Shown here one piece after another: positions 34,494-45,535 of a DNA stretch of 64,000 nucleotides; the first letter of the stretch is position 1, and every line of letters begins with the position of its first letter. Source of the stretch: Maratus speciosus (Eukaryota > Arthropoda > Arachnida > Araneae > Salticidae); NCBI GenBank assembly GCA_963932465.1, contig OZ010790.1, positions 350,759,087 through 350,823,086 of the forward strand, read 5' to 3'. Under the pieces are notes generated by a model. It made no database searches, had not been told where the DNA came from, and worked only from the letters and a program-made list of their open reading frames with translations. The position numbers were made by a program, and so were the translations under genes.

Positions 34494-36560
34494 ACAACAT
34501 GGTGGATGAGGCTAAGCAGTGAACTTGGTCGAGACCTTAGTAATTGCTGTGCACATGCTCACTCACATCGGAATCGGTTAATATATAGGAGTACTGTCGC
34601 ATGCAAAAAATCAGATTTTTCAAATTGTCACCCACAATAGAAATTGAAACTGCTATATCTGAGCCATTTTTTAAGGTAAAGACAAACAAAAAATGCTCCT
34701 GAATCCTTATATCAAGATCAAATACTTAAGAAAGAAACCTTTTTCAATTTCTAATTTTTTTGCACCTCACTTTAAATATATGTATATTTTTTAATTTAAT
34801 GGCCGCCATTTTGAAACAAGATGGCTGTTGAATCTGGCCAGCAAACTTGGTCGAGGTGTTGATGTATACTATCCACATGCCTTCTTACATCGAAATAGGC
34901 GAATACGTGTGTTATCGCGTGACAATTACAAGATCGTTTCAAAATGATAGCCATGCTAGAAATTCAAAGTGCTATAAATCAACCATTTTTTAAGATATCA
35001 ACAAAAGAACAAATTTTCAGAAACAAAAACTGCTCTGGAATCTTTGTATCAAGGCCAAACACATAAAAAAAATCTTTTTCATATTCCAATTTTTTAATAC
35101 CTCATTTTGAATTTTAAATTTAATTTTTTTTAAATGGCAACCCTTTTGAAACAAGATGGCGAATGAAGCTGGCCAACGAACTCGTCGAGACATTGGTATG
35201 TACTATGTACAGCCCAAGTTACATCCAAATAGGTTCATAAATACGCCTGTTATCGCCTGACAAAAATCAGGTCGTTTTAAAATGTCAGCCACAAGAGAAA
35301 CTCAAAATGCTATTACTCAGCCATTTTTTTTTAGATATAGACGAAAGAAAAACTGTTCCGGAATCTTTGTATTAAGGTCAAACACATACAAAAAAAATCT
35401 TTTTCATTTTCCAATTTTTTGGTATCTCATTTAATTTTTTTTATTTTTTTATTTTTTTAAATGGCCGCCATTTTGAAACAAGATGGCGGATGAAGCTGTC
35501 CAACGAACTCGGTCGAGATATTTGTATGTACTATGTACACACCAAAGTACATCCAAGTCGGTTCATAAATACGCGTGTTATTACGTGAGAAAAATGAGGA
35601 CTTTTCAAAATGTCAGCCACGCTAGAAATTCAAAATGCTATAACTCAGCCATTTCTTAAGTTATAGACGAAACAAAAACTACTCCCGAATCTTTTTATCA
35701 AGGTCAAACACATAAGAAGAAAATATTTTTTCAATTTTCAATTTTTGGTACCACATTTCAAATTTAAATTTTTCTTAAAAATTTAAATGGCCGCCATTTT
35801 TAAACAAGATGGCGGGTGAAGCTGGCCAACGAACCCGGTCGAGACATTGGTATGTACTATGTATAAACGAAGTTACATCCAAATCGGTTCATAAATACGC
35901 CTTTTATCGCGTGACAAAATTCAGGACGTTTCAAAATATCAGCCACGCTAGAAATTCAAAATGCTATAACTCAGCCATTTTTTAAGATATAGACGAATCA
36001 AAAACTGCTCCGAGATCTTTGTTAAAGGTCAAATACATAAGAAAAAAATATTTTTCCATTTTCAATTTTTTGGTACCACATTTCAAATTTTAAATTTTTA
36101 AAAAAATTTTAAATGGCCGCCATTTCGAAACAAAATGGCGGATGAAGCTGGCCAACGAACTCGGTCGAGAGATTGGTATGTACTATGTACACACCAAAGT
36201 ACATCCAAGTCGGTTCATAAATACGCCTGTTATTACGTGACAAAATTCAGGACGTTTCAAAATGTCAGCCACGCTAGAAATGCAAAATGCTATAACTGAG
36301 CCATTTTTTAAGATATAGACGAAACAAAAACTGCTCCGGAATCTTTGTATAAAGGTCAAATACATAAGAAAAAAATATTTTTCCATTTTTAATTTTTCGG
36401 TACCACATTTCAAGTTTTAATTTTTTTTTTAAATTTTAAATGGCCGCCATTTTGAAACAAAACGGCGGATGAAGCTGGCCAACGAACTCGGTCGAGACAT
36501 TGGTATGTACTATGTACAGACCGAATTACATCGAAATCGGTTCATAATTACGGGAGTTAC
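34494..36560 (+). repeat. 326-bp tandem array, 7 units (copy I)
   Basis: Units are marked by 'aacaagatggcgg' near 34494, 34814, 35149, 35476, 35802, 36128 and 36455; the last four spacings are 326-327. Each unit has 'ggccgccattttgaaacaag' followed by 'atggcgg', 'gaagctggccaacgaactcg', 'ggtatgtactatgtaca', 'cggttcataaatacgc', 'atgtcagccacgctagaaat' and 'gctataactcagccatttt'. The first two units are the most diverged. Confidence 0.93.
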
Positions 36561-36575
36561 AGCGCGACATAGGTC

Positions 36576-36578
<3 letters not shown>

Positions 36579-36641
<63 letters not shown>
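36579..36641. repeat. (AT)n microsatellite in copy I
   Basis: About 63 bases of alternating AT at the point where copies II and III also have AT runs of other lengths. Confidence 0.95.
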
Positions 36642-36643
<2 letters not shown>

Positions 36644-36771
36644 ATTTTGAACGGAGGGTGGTTTCGGGGTCTGGGGGTCATGATCGATGAAAATATACCA
36701 AAATTTTTTGAAATCGCTTTCCTCCGAACGGCTGCAATAGGTAGCTTTTTTGTAAAGAAAGCTACCTAAAA

Positions 36772-37700
36772 CATCTGAGAAATTGATGGTATATGGAGTA
36801 TTACATATGAAAATCACATTTCTAAAGTTTGGACTTTGATTCCATTTCTTTCATCTTCAAAATAGCTTAGTATGTTTACAGCAATATACAAAAATCACAA
36901 TTTGTTCTCTTAAATAGACACAAAATAGGAATATTCAAACATCAGCAATATTGCATAGGCATAAAAGTTCAATATATCACGATATGCCTGAAAACAAAAT
37001 CAAGATTGCCTCTCATACATAACATAACAAAGCTATGTTAGAAAAGAGGATATATCGTTGTATTCTATGGACCATTTCCCTGTTGAAATGGATATTTGGT
37101 TTAAGGTATATATTGTTTTCATCTCATAACATTATAATTTTAATGTTTTGAGAACAATCGCGATATCACTTTAAAAGACCCAACAGGTTATGATTTGAAT
37201 TCCGAATTAGATAACTTCTGTTTATTTTGTACTGAGTAATTTATCTTCAAAATTGTGCGATCTTTGTAACCAACCATCCTGGAATTTTTTTCCTCTACTT
37301 GCAAACACATGAACTTCCTGAGAATGGCCTTAATTTAATATTATTTAAATTATAAAAATAGCTCATGCGGACATTAAGTTACATTAGTGTACTTCTTTTT
37401 TCTGAAATAAGGATATGTGTATTTATTTATTTATTTTATTGTTGTTCAATGTCGTATGGGATATAATATATGGTAATGTAGATGAACGTGAATTTCAAAA
37501 GCAGTTAATGTAATATATCCTCACACACGAATAATATGTACTAAAAAATCAATGAATAAAAACAGATCGAAATATTAATTTCAAACTTAATAACATTTAA
37601 ACTGTTCTGTATCAAAGAAAACTTATATATAAACATATACTATTTTAAAAGGCTTAAGAAAAAGCACATCAGGCAACAGCTTGAGTGAGAGATTATTGGA
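36772..37700. other. Unique spacer between copies I and II
   Basis: AT-rich non-repetitive DNA with no gene recognised. Contains a short 'tttatttatttatttta' run near 37422. Confidence 0.6.
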
Positions 37701-39540
37701 CTATAAGTTATCTTTCATTACAAAAAGCCACCTATTGAAGCCGTTCGGAGGAAAGCGATTTCTAAAAAAGTCCGTCCGGCCAGTACCGGGAGGAAGAGGT
37801 AGCTTTCAAATTCCATATTTTAAAAAAGCCAACGTATATTATTCAAACACACGAAGCTCAATTTAGTGGAAACCGAATATAGGAGATTCAATACTAATTT
37901 TTATCAATATTAAATCATTATGAATGAGAATTTCGCGAAATTAGTCAGCTTTATCCAAGCTGCTTTTATTTAAAGTAACTTATATTTGGCTGAGATGTTG
38001 ATGTATACTATCCACATGCCTTCTTACATGGAAATAGGCGAATACGTGTGTTATCGCGTGACAAATACAAGATCGTTTCAAAATGTTAGCCATACTAGAA
38101 ATTCAAAGTGCTATAATTCAACCATTTTTAAGATATAAACAAAAGAACAAATTTTCAGAAACAAAATCTGCTCCGGAATCTTTGTATCAAGGCCAAACAC
38201 ATAAAAAAAAACATTGTCATTTTCCAATTTTATAATAACCCATTTTAAATTTTAAATTTAATTTTTTTAAATGGCAACCCTTTTGAAACAAGATGGCGAA
38301 TGAAGCTGGCCAACGAACTCGGTCGAGACATTGGTATGTACTATGTACAGACCAAGTACCATCCAAATCGGTTCATAAATACGCTTGTTATCGCGTGACA
38401 AAAATCAGGTCGTTTTAAAATGTCAGCCACAATAGAAATTCAAAATGCTATAACTCAGCCATTATTTTAGATATAGACGAAACAAAAACTGTTCCGGAAT
38501 CTTTGTATTAAGGTCAAACACATACAAAAAAAATCTTTTTCATTTTCCAATTTTTTGGTATCTCATTTTAAATTTTAAGTTTTTTATATTTTTTTGAATG
38601 GCCGCCCTTTTGAAACAAGATGGCGGATGAAGCTGGCCAACGAACTCGGTCGAGATATTTGTATGTACTATATACACACGAAAGTACATCCAAATCTGTT
38701 CATAAATACGCCTGTTATCAGGTGACAAATATCAGGACGTTTCAAAATGTCAGCCACGCTAGAAATTCAAGATGCTATAACTCAGCCATTTTTTAAGATA
38801 TAGACGAAACAAAAAATGCTCCCGAATCTTTGTATCAAGGTAAAATACATAAGAGAAAAATATTTTTTCAGTTTTCAATTTTTTGGTACGACATTTCAAA
38901 TTTAAACTTTTCTTAAAAATTTAAATGGCTGCCATTTTTAAACAAGATGGCGGATGTAGCTGGCCAACGAACTCCGTCGAGACATTGGTATGTACTATGT
39001 ACAAACGAAGTTACATCCAAATCGGTTCATAAATACGCCTTTTATCGCGTGACAAAATTCAGGACGTTTCAAAATGTCAGCCACGCTAGATATTCAAAAT
39101 GCTATAACTCAGCCATTTTTTAAGATATAGACGAAACAAAAACTGCTCCGGAATCTTTGTATAAAGGTCAAATACATAAGAAAAAAATATTTTTCCATTT
39201 TCAATTCTTTCGTACCACATTTCAAATTTAAAATTTTTAAAAAAATTTTAAATGGCTGCCATTTTGAAAGAAAATAATGGCGGATGAAGCTGGCAACGAA
39301 CTCGGTCGAGACATTGGTATGTACTATGTACATACCGAATTACATCCAAATCGGTTCATAAATTCAAGAGTTACAGTATGACAAAGGTCATATATATCCA
39401 TATATATATATAAACTTTTGAACGGAGGGTGGTTTCTGGGTCTGGGGGTCATTATCGATGAAAATATACCAAAATTTTTTGAAATCGCTTTCCTCCGAAC
39501 GGCTGAAATAGGTAGCTTTTTGTAATGAAAGCTACCTAAA
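37701..39540 (+). mobile_element. Large array-bearing element, copy II (both terminal repeats)
   Basis: Copy II extends further left than copies I and III. Bases 37709-37765 ('ctttcattacaaaaagcc' then 'acctattgaagccgttcgg' and 'aggaaagcgatttc') are the inverted complement of the right edge at 39481-39530. The full element therefore has terminal inverted repeats of about 55-60 bp that each contain a hairpin. It holds four 326-bp units (near 38284, 38611, 38939, 39267). Compared with copy I it lacks about 390 bp around the first units (joined near 37992). Confidence 0.85.
38284..39390 (+). repeat. 326-bp tandem array, 4 units (copy II)
   Basis: Unit marks near 38284, 38611, 38939 and 39267, with periods of 327-328. 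Sequence is as in copy I. Confidence 0.92.
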
Positions 39541-39593
39541 ATTTGGTATATTTTCATCGATCATGACCCCCAGACCCCGAAACCACCCTCATT

Positions 39594-39658
39594 GATATAT
39601 ATATATATAACCTATATATATATGTATATATATCAATATATATATACATATATATAAC

Positions 39659-39690
<32 letters not shown>
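39594..39690. repeat. AT microsatellite in copy III
   Basis: About 97 bases of TA repeats broken by 'acct', 'gta', 'caa' and 'acgt' interruptions. Confidence 0.9.
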
Positions 39691-39692
<2 letters not shown>

Positions 39693-39719
39693 CTTTGTCA
39701 TACTATAACTCTCGTATTT

Positions 39720-41450
39720 ATGAACCGATTTCGATGTAATTCGGTGTGTACATAGTGCATACCAATGTCTCGACCGAGTTCGTTGGCCAGCTTCATCCGC
39801 CATTTTGTTTCCAAATGGCGGCCATTTAAAATTTTTTAAAAAATTTAAAATTTGAAATGTGGTACCAAAATATTAAAAATGGAAAAATATTTTTTTCTTA
39901 TGTATTTGACCTTTATACAAAGACTCCTGAGCAGTTTTTGTTTCGTCTGTATCTTAAAAAATGGCTGATTTATAGTATTTTGAATTTCTAGCATGGCTGA
40001 CATTTTGAAACATCCTGTATTTTGTCACACGATAAAAGGCGTATTTATGAACCGATTTGGATGTAACTTCGTTTATACATAGTACATACCAATGTCTCGA
40101 CCGAGTTCGTTGGCCAGCTTCATCCGCCATCTTGTTTAAAAATGACGGACATTTAAATTTTTAAGAAAAATTTAAATTTGAAATGTGGTACCAAAAAACT
40201 GAAAATTGAAAAAATAATTTTTTCTTATGTGTTTGAACTTGATAAAAAGATTCAGGAACAGTTTTTGTTGCGTTTATATCTTAAAAATGGCTGAGTTATA
40301 GCATTTTGAATTTCTAGCGCGGAAACTTCTAGCATTTTGAAACGTCCTAATATTTGTCACGTGATAACAGGCGTATTTATGAACAGATTTGGATGTACCT
40401 TGGCGTGTACATAGTACATACAAATATCTCGACCGAGCTCGTTGGCCAGCTTCATCCGCCATCTAGTTTCAAAATGGCGGCAATAAAAAAAAATTAAGAA
40501 AATTAAAATTTAAAATGAGATACCAAAAAATTAGAAAATGAAAAAGATTTTTTTTGTATGTGTTTTACCTTAACACAAAGATTCCGGAACAGGTTTTGTT
40601 TCGTTTATATCTAAAAAAAATGGTTAAGTTATAGCATTTTGAATTTCTATTGTGGCTGACATTTTAAAACGACCTGATTTTTGTCACGCGATAACAGGCG
40701 TATTTATGAACCGATTTGGATGTAACTTGGTTTGTGTCTGTACATACGACATGCCAATGTCTCGACCGAGTTCGTTGGCCAGCTTCTCTCGCCATCTTGT
40801 TTCAAAAGGGTTGAAATTAAAAAAAAAAAATTAATTTAAGGTATTAATAAATTGAATAATGAAAAAGATTTTTTGATGTGTTTGGCCTCGATACAAAGAT
40901 TCTGGAACGGTTTTTGTTTCTGAAAATTTGTTCTTTTGTTTATATCTTAAAAAATGGTTGAATTATAGCACTTTGAATTCCTAGCATGGCTAACACTTTG
41001 AAACGATCTTGTATTTGTCACGCGATAACACACGTATTCGCCTATTTCGATGTAAGAAGACATGTGGATAGTATACATCAATATCTCGACCAAGTTCGCT
41101 CGCCAGCTTCATCAGCCATCTTGTTTCAAAATGGCGGCCATCAAATTAAAAAAAAATTATATTTAAAGTGAGGTGCAAAAAAATTAGAAATTGAAAAAGG
41201 TTTTCTTATTAAGTATTTGACCTTGATATAAGGATTCAGGAGCATTTTTTGTTTGTCTTTATCTTAAAAAATGGCTCAGATATAGCAGTTTCAATTTCTA
41301 ATGTGGGTGACATTTTGAAAAATCTGATTTTTTGCCTGCGACAGCACTCGTATATATCAACCTATTCCGATGTGAGTGAGCATGTGCACATCAATTACGA
41401 AGGTCTCGACCAAGTTCACTGGTTAGCCTCATCCACCACGTTGTCGTAAA
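39720..41450 (-). repeat. 326-bp tandem array, 6 units (copy III)
   Basis: Marks on the opposite strand ('ccgccatcttgttt' and variants) near 39797, 40124, 40457, 40790, 41114 and 41432, with spacings of 318-333. Same unit as copies I and II. Confidence 0.92.
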
Positions 41451-41803
41451 ATGGCAGGCACTTTAAGAAATCACCGAATTTGGCAGCCAAATATAGGTTA
41501 CTTTAAATAAAAGCAGTTTGGATAAAGCTGACTAATTTCGCGAAATTCTCATTCATAATGATTTAGTATTGATAAAAATTAGTATTGAATCTCCTATATT
41601 CGGTTTCCACTAAATTGAGTTTCGTGTGTTTGAATAATATAAGTTGGCTTTTCTAAAATAAGGAATATGAAAGCTACCTCTTCCTCCCGGCACTGGCCGG
41701 AAGGACTTTCTGTTGAAATACTCTTTCAATCTGGTTAAACATGTACTGTTTGATCCTTTAAGTTCTGTCTGTTGATGATGCTGATGGAACCGATAATGAA
41801 ATA

Positions 41804-43082
41804 CGAGGGCTGTAAGATAAGTACCTGGCCTTGACAAAAAAAAAACACATTTTTATGTCAAAAATGCACTTTATTTTTCAACATAAACTCCTTTTAGTTA
41901 GATTCACTTAGCCCAACGTTTTTCAATTTTTTTCTATTCCCTCTAAAAAATACGATTTCTCCAACCCTTCAAAATAGGCGTTTTTTTCAGCAGTATCTTC
42001 ATCGTTAGAGCCAATTTTTTTTTTCCACAGAGCCGTTTTTTCATATTTGGATATAGAAAATATTCGCAGTGGCTAAATCTGGCGAATGTGGTGGATGCAG
42101 AATTAGTTCGTATCCTAATTCATAGAATTTTGCCATGGCGATGACACAGGTGTGCACGCATGCATTGTCTTGATGAAAGAGAATTTTTTATTTGCCATAT
42201 GCGGATGTTTTTCGTTCACAACATAGCTGAAACTATCCAATAAGTTGGAATAATCTTCAACATTAATCGTTTTAATCGACGAGAAATATTCCGCATGAAT
42301 CCCAAATTACTGTAGCCATGACTTTGTTCGCAGATAAAGTCGCTTTAGCCTTTTTTGGCGCAAGTTGGCCACGAAAAAGACACTGTTTGGACTGTTCTTT
42401 AGTTTCTGGTATACAGTGATAAATTCATGTTTCGTTAACAGTTATAAATCGATGCCAAAAAACATTTGGATTTCCCTAACTTCGCCAAACATTATTTTGA
42501 AATTGGCATACGAGTGTGTTTAATGTCAATAGTGAGCAATTGCGGCACCCATTTTGCGGGAAGCTTTTTCATATCAAATTTGTTGTTAAATTATTTTACA
42601 CCCCATCAATTGAGATGCCCACTGTCTCAGCAATCTCGTGCACTTTCACTCTTTGATCGTTTATCACAATATCATGGATATTTTCAATCGTTTCTGATGT
42701 AGTAACCTCAGTTGGGTGACCTGGATGTTCTTCATCAAAAATGCTTGTACGGCGCGTTTGAATTCAGCTGTCCAATATTTTATGGTTGGTAACGAAGGTG
42801 CAGAGTACCCATAAACGTTTCTGAATTCCGCTTTAATCTAATCAGTTGTTTTCATTTTCAAAAACAGATTTTTTAGCACTACTCAATCTTCAATTTTTTT
42901 CATTTTTGAAATATTACCAAAGTTGTTTTATTCAAATGGCTTCCACTCACAAACTAAACAACTTGGTGACTTGGCAAATGGCCAGATTTGATGTGAAAGA
43001 TCACTTTGGCGAAATAAATCCTTTTTTAAATTCTAGTAGCACCATCTGTGGCCGAGGCCAGGTACTTATCATACTGCCCTCG
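41804..43082 (-). mobile_element. Mariner element with both ends (1279 bp), inactive
   Basis: Terminal inverted repeats of 27 bp start CGAGGGC(T/A)GTA and continue 'GATAAGTACCTGGCC' on both sides with two mismatches. TA duplications flank it at 41802-41803 and 43083-43084. Length is typical of mariner. The transposase inside is broken. Confidence 0.95.
41885..42860 (-). pseudogene. Mariner transposase pseudogene (irritans-like)
   Basis: Minus-strand blocks appear in the right order: 'EEHPGHPTEVTTSETIENI' (linker between the two helix-turn-helix domains), 'KVHEIAETVGIS', 'PQNGCRNCSLLT' (eroded WVPHxLT), 'HRFITVNET', 'KKAKATLSANKVMATVIWDS', 'LFHQDNACVHT' and 'HPPHSPDLATANIF', then a C-terminus 'YFEGLEKSYFLEGIEK'. 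The middle catalytic D is kept in 'HQDN'. The third, in 'PDLAPSD' of active copies, is N here ('PDLATAN'). There are at least six stops and several frameshifts. The motif set points to the irritans branch. Confidence 0.92.
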
Positions 43083-44200
43083 TATGTACGTTTTTAAGTG
43101 GTATCGAACAAATATCATCTGTAATGTGCACGAAAAGTGCAAAACAGGTCCATATGGACTTGTAAACTTAATAAGAAAATAGTGGTTATCTCGAGAAATG
43201 TGAATCACAATAAGCCATTAATGTTTGTTATACTTGTGTATGCAGGAAACATATAAAGAAGAATAAATTTGTGCAGAGTTTACCGGAAAACTCGTTGTCA
43301 TTTTTTTTCGAAATTATTTTTTTTCTTTTACTGATAATTGTAATAAATATTCATTTATGATTGATCCAAAATTATTTTTTAAGTCTACTATACTTTAAAA
43401 TATCCTTGAGGCAAAAATAAAGTGAAAGCAATAATAAAGATTTTATATTTAAAATTTACATCATTTTACATTTATAAAATCAAGTAATTTAAACACTTTA
43501 GGAGGTTTTCTTCATGTTCAAACAAAAACTAGAGATATTGCATTATACCCTCAAAATTTACTTTATTTGTTTTGTTTATTCTCATTAAGAGGCAGTACAC
43601 CTTTAAAATGGGAAAAAATCGATTTTTTTTATTTTTGTTTCTTTATAAACATAATTTTATTCTGAATAATTGAGTATTAATCTTTTAAACATGCGATTCT
43701 TGTTTAATGAGCTAACACTGGAAATTTCAACATCACTCCATACGTGCCATCTATCACGCTTCCGTTTCCAATTTAAATGCCCTGCGACAACTGCCATGGC
43801 TTTTGTTTTATTTTTTTTGCCAGGTTTTCACATTATCTAAACAGTAGAAATTTACAAAAATGCGTTATTTCTTTTTTCAGTTGAATGTCGCAAATAGTAA
43901 GAAGCAAGCTTTAAAATATATTCTCTAACGACCACTTTCGACAAGCTTGTTTACTTTCATGATTTTGCTCTAAAACGTGGTTGCAATTTTACTTGGATTT
44001 TTATTTTTATTTTTTTTTATCGCTAACAAGTACTAATTTTAAACAAAACTGTTCTTTTCTAAACAAATTTTTCAATATTTTATGTTATTGTTTAATTTGG
44101 AGTATTTTTAATCTATTGCGATTATATATAATGTGAAACTTGCTTCTGAAATACGCCCAAAGAAATAGTTTAATGGTTATACATTTTTTTAAAATAATAT
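43083..44200. other. No gene recognised
   Basis: AT-rich DNA without structure I can name. Confidence 0.6.
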
Positions 44201-45220
44201 TTCAGAAGGTGCTAGTTCAATTTATAAAAAAGAACTAAATGGTAGTCAATATGACTGTGATTTTGTTTCAAGTGGCAGTTTCGGATACCGAACTTTCAAT
44301 GAAAGGACTTAATTGTGAATGAGCATTGAGTTATGCAAAAAAGATCGGGAAAATGTCAAATGTTCCTGAAATAAATAGACATTTTATTTTTAACAATCCG
44401 ATGTATAAGACAATGATACTGCAGCATGAAACCCTTTTGTGAAGCAATGGATCTGCAAGAACCTATTCAAAATCGTGCTTAAAATAGTTCAGTAAGAAGT
44501 ATATGCAATTCTGTTTAAAATGTTTCTTCAATATCTATGCTAAATGCTGCGAAATAGGAAGTAGAAATTGTAGAACAATCAGAGCTTACGGTTTGTGGTC
44601 ATGGATCTTGGAAAAGGCGTGGGCAATCATAGAAAGGTCGAATTGCAATGTGACTGGCGCCGAAAATGGAAATGCTTTACACATAAAGGTTATGTCATCC
44701 ATGAAAAAATCCATGCATGGGAAGAAATTAGCGGATGGAAAATATTTAAGTGGTACAGTTCGATTATCTGACAAGAGTATAGACTAAGTAATAATTTACT
44801 ACGGAAAAGTCAAAAGAAATAATAAGAACTCCGTCGTAGAAATGTGTAAAGCAATTCGGGCAATATATTTACATAAAATTTAGAATGACAGTGAACCGCT
44901 ACATAATTTCTGCTCCGATTGTCTAACATCTTGTGTGCATATCAAAAAGCGAAAGCTAAAAACACCTTAAGCGAATTTTAACACAATTACATAAAGTCAG
45001 TTCCTATCACTGAGTCTATCAAAAGAAAAAAAAAATCAAGACTTGTCGGATTCGAATTTACTTAAACGCTGATTCGGTGGTCGAATTCAAATACCGAATG
45101 AATCATTTAATTAACTTATGCGGAAAATGTTTTTTAAAACATCAGGCGCAAGCAAATTAATTGCTGAAATATCTGCGAATGAAGCAGCTGTAGTTTTTAA
45201 TGCAGGGAAGGTGTAAAGGA
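44201..45220 (+). pseudogene. Mutator-like transposase pseudogene
   Basis: Fragments in several plus-strand frames follow the order of the arthropod Mutator-like transposase domain: 'SNVPEINRHFIFN', then 'KPFCEAMDLQEPIQNRA' (relatives have 'FC..MDLP.PV'), 'SNCNVTGAENGNALHI', 'GTVRLSDKSID' with 'YYGKVKRNNKNSVVEMCKAI', and 'HNFCSD', ending near 'RIQNPNESFN'. The longest open piece is 94 residues (44503-44787). The central block with catalytic acids between 'NCNVTGA' and 'GTVRL' is mostly deleted, and stops are frequent. Family assignment is from remembered motif order, so the C-terminal part is less sure than the middle. Confidence 0.7.
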
Positions 45221-45492
45221 AAATAAAATTTGCCTTATTTAATCAGAGCATTTTTGAAACTGTGTTATTGAAGGAAACTCCTTTTAAAACAGTGGTGCCG
45301 ACCGAATAAAATTTGTGTAAGAGGCGCCGGAGTCCAAGGGGTAAAAAAATTAATTTCTATTTTTCAAGTTAACAATTTATAAAAGCTTTTAGCTCAAATA
45401 ATTTTAGTCCAGAAAATTATGTTTAATTTAAGATAAAATTAATGTAAATCACCTGAATTATACATGCGATACCTTACGCGCAGTGACCCCTT

Positions 45493-45535
<43 letters not shown>

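Larger units (their letters stand above)
34236..36771 (+). mobile_element. Large array-bearing element, copy I
   Basis: The left edge is 'aaaagtccttccggccagtg' then 'ccgggaggaagaggtagc'. The right edge is 'cgctttcctccgaacggc' then 'taggtagctttttt..aaagaaagctaccta', itself a hairpin. Between them lie about 250 bp of left-end sequence, seven units of a 326-bp tandem repeat (from about 34494), an (AT)n run at 36579-36641 and 'ggtttcggggtctggggg'. Copies II and III share all these parts. No reading frame longer than chance is found, so it is non-autonomous or satellite-like. I do not recognise the superfamily. Confidence 0.8.
39541..41709 (-). mobile_element. Large array-bearing element, copy III (inverted)
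   Basis: Lies directly against copy II in opposite orientation. On the minus strand it runs from 'aaagtccttccggccagtg' (41709) through the shared left-end sequence and six repeat units to 'tcatgatcgatgaaaatata' (39541), where it loses the last 75 bp or so of the right edge. It has the full left part that copy II lacks, and so is closer in structure to copy I. Confidence 0.85.

Noticed and set aside
36469..36690. 73-residue plus-strand frame in the 326-bp array
   Set aside because: It is made of repeat unit plus (AT)n; other units have stops in that frame.
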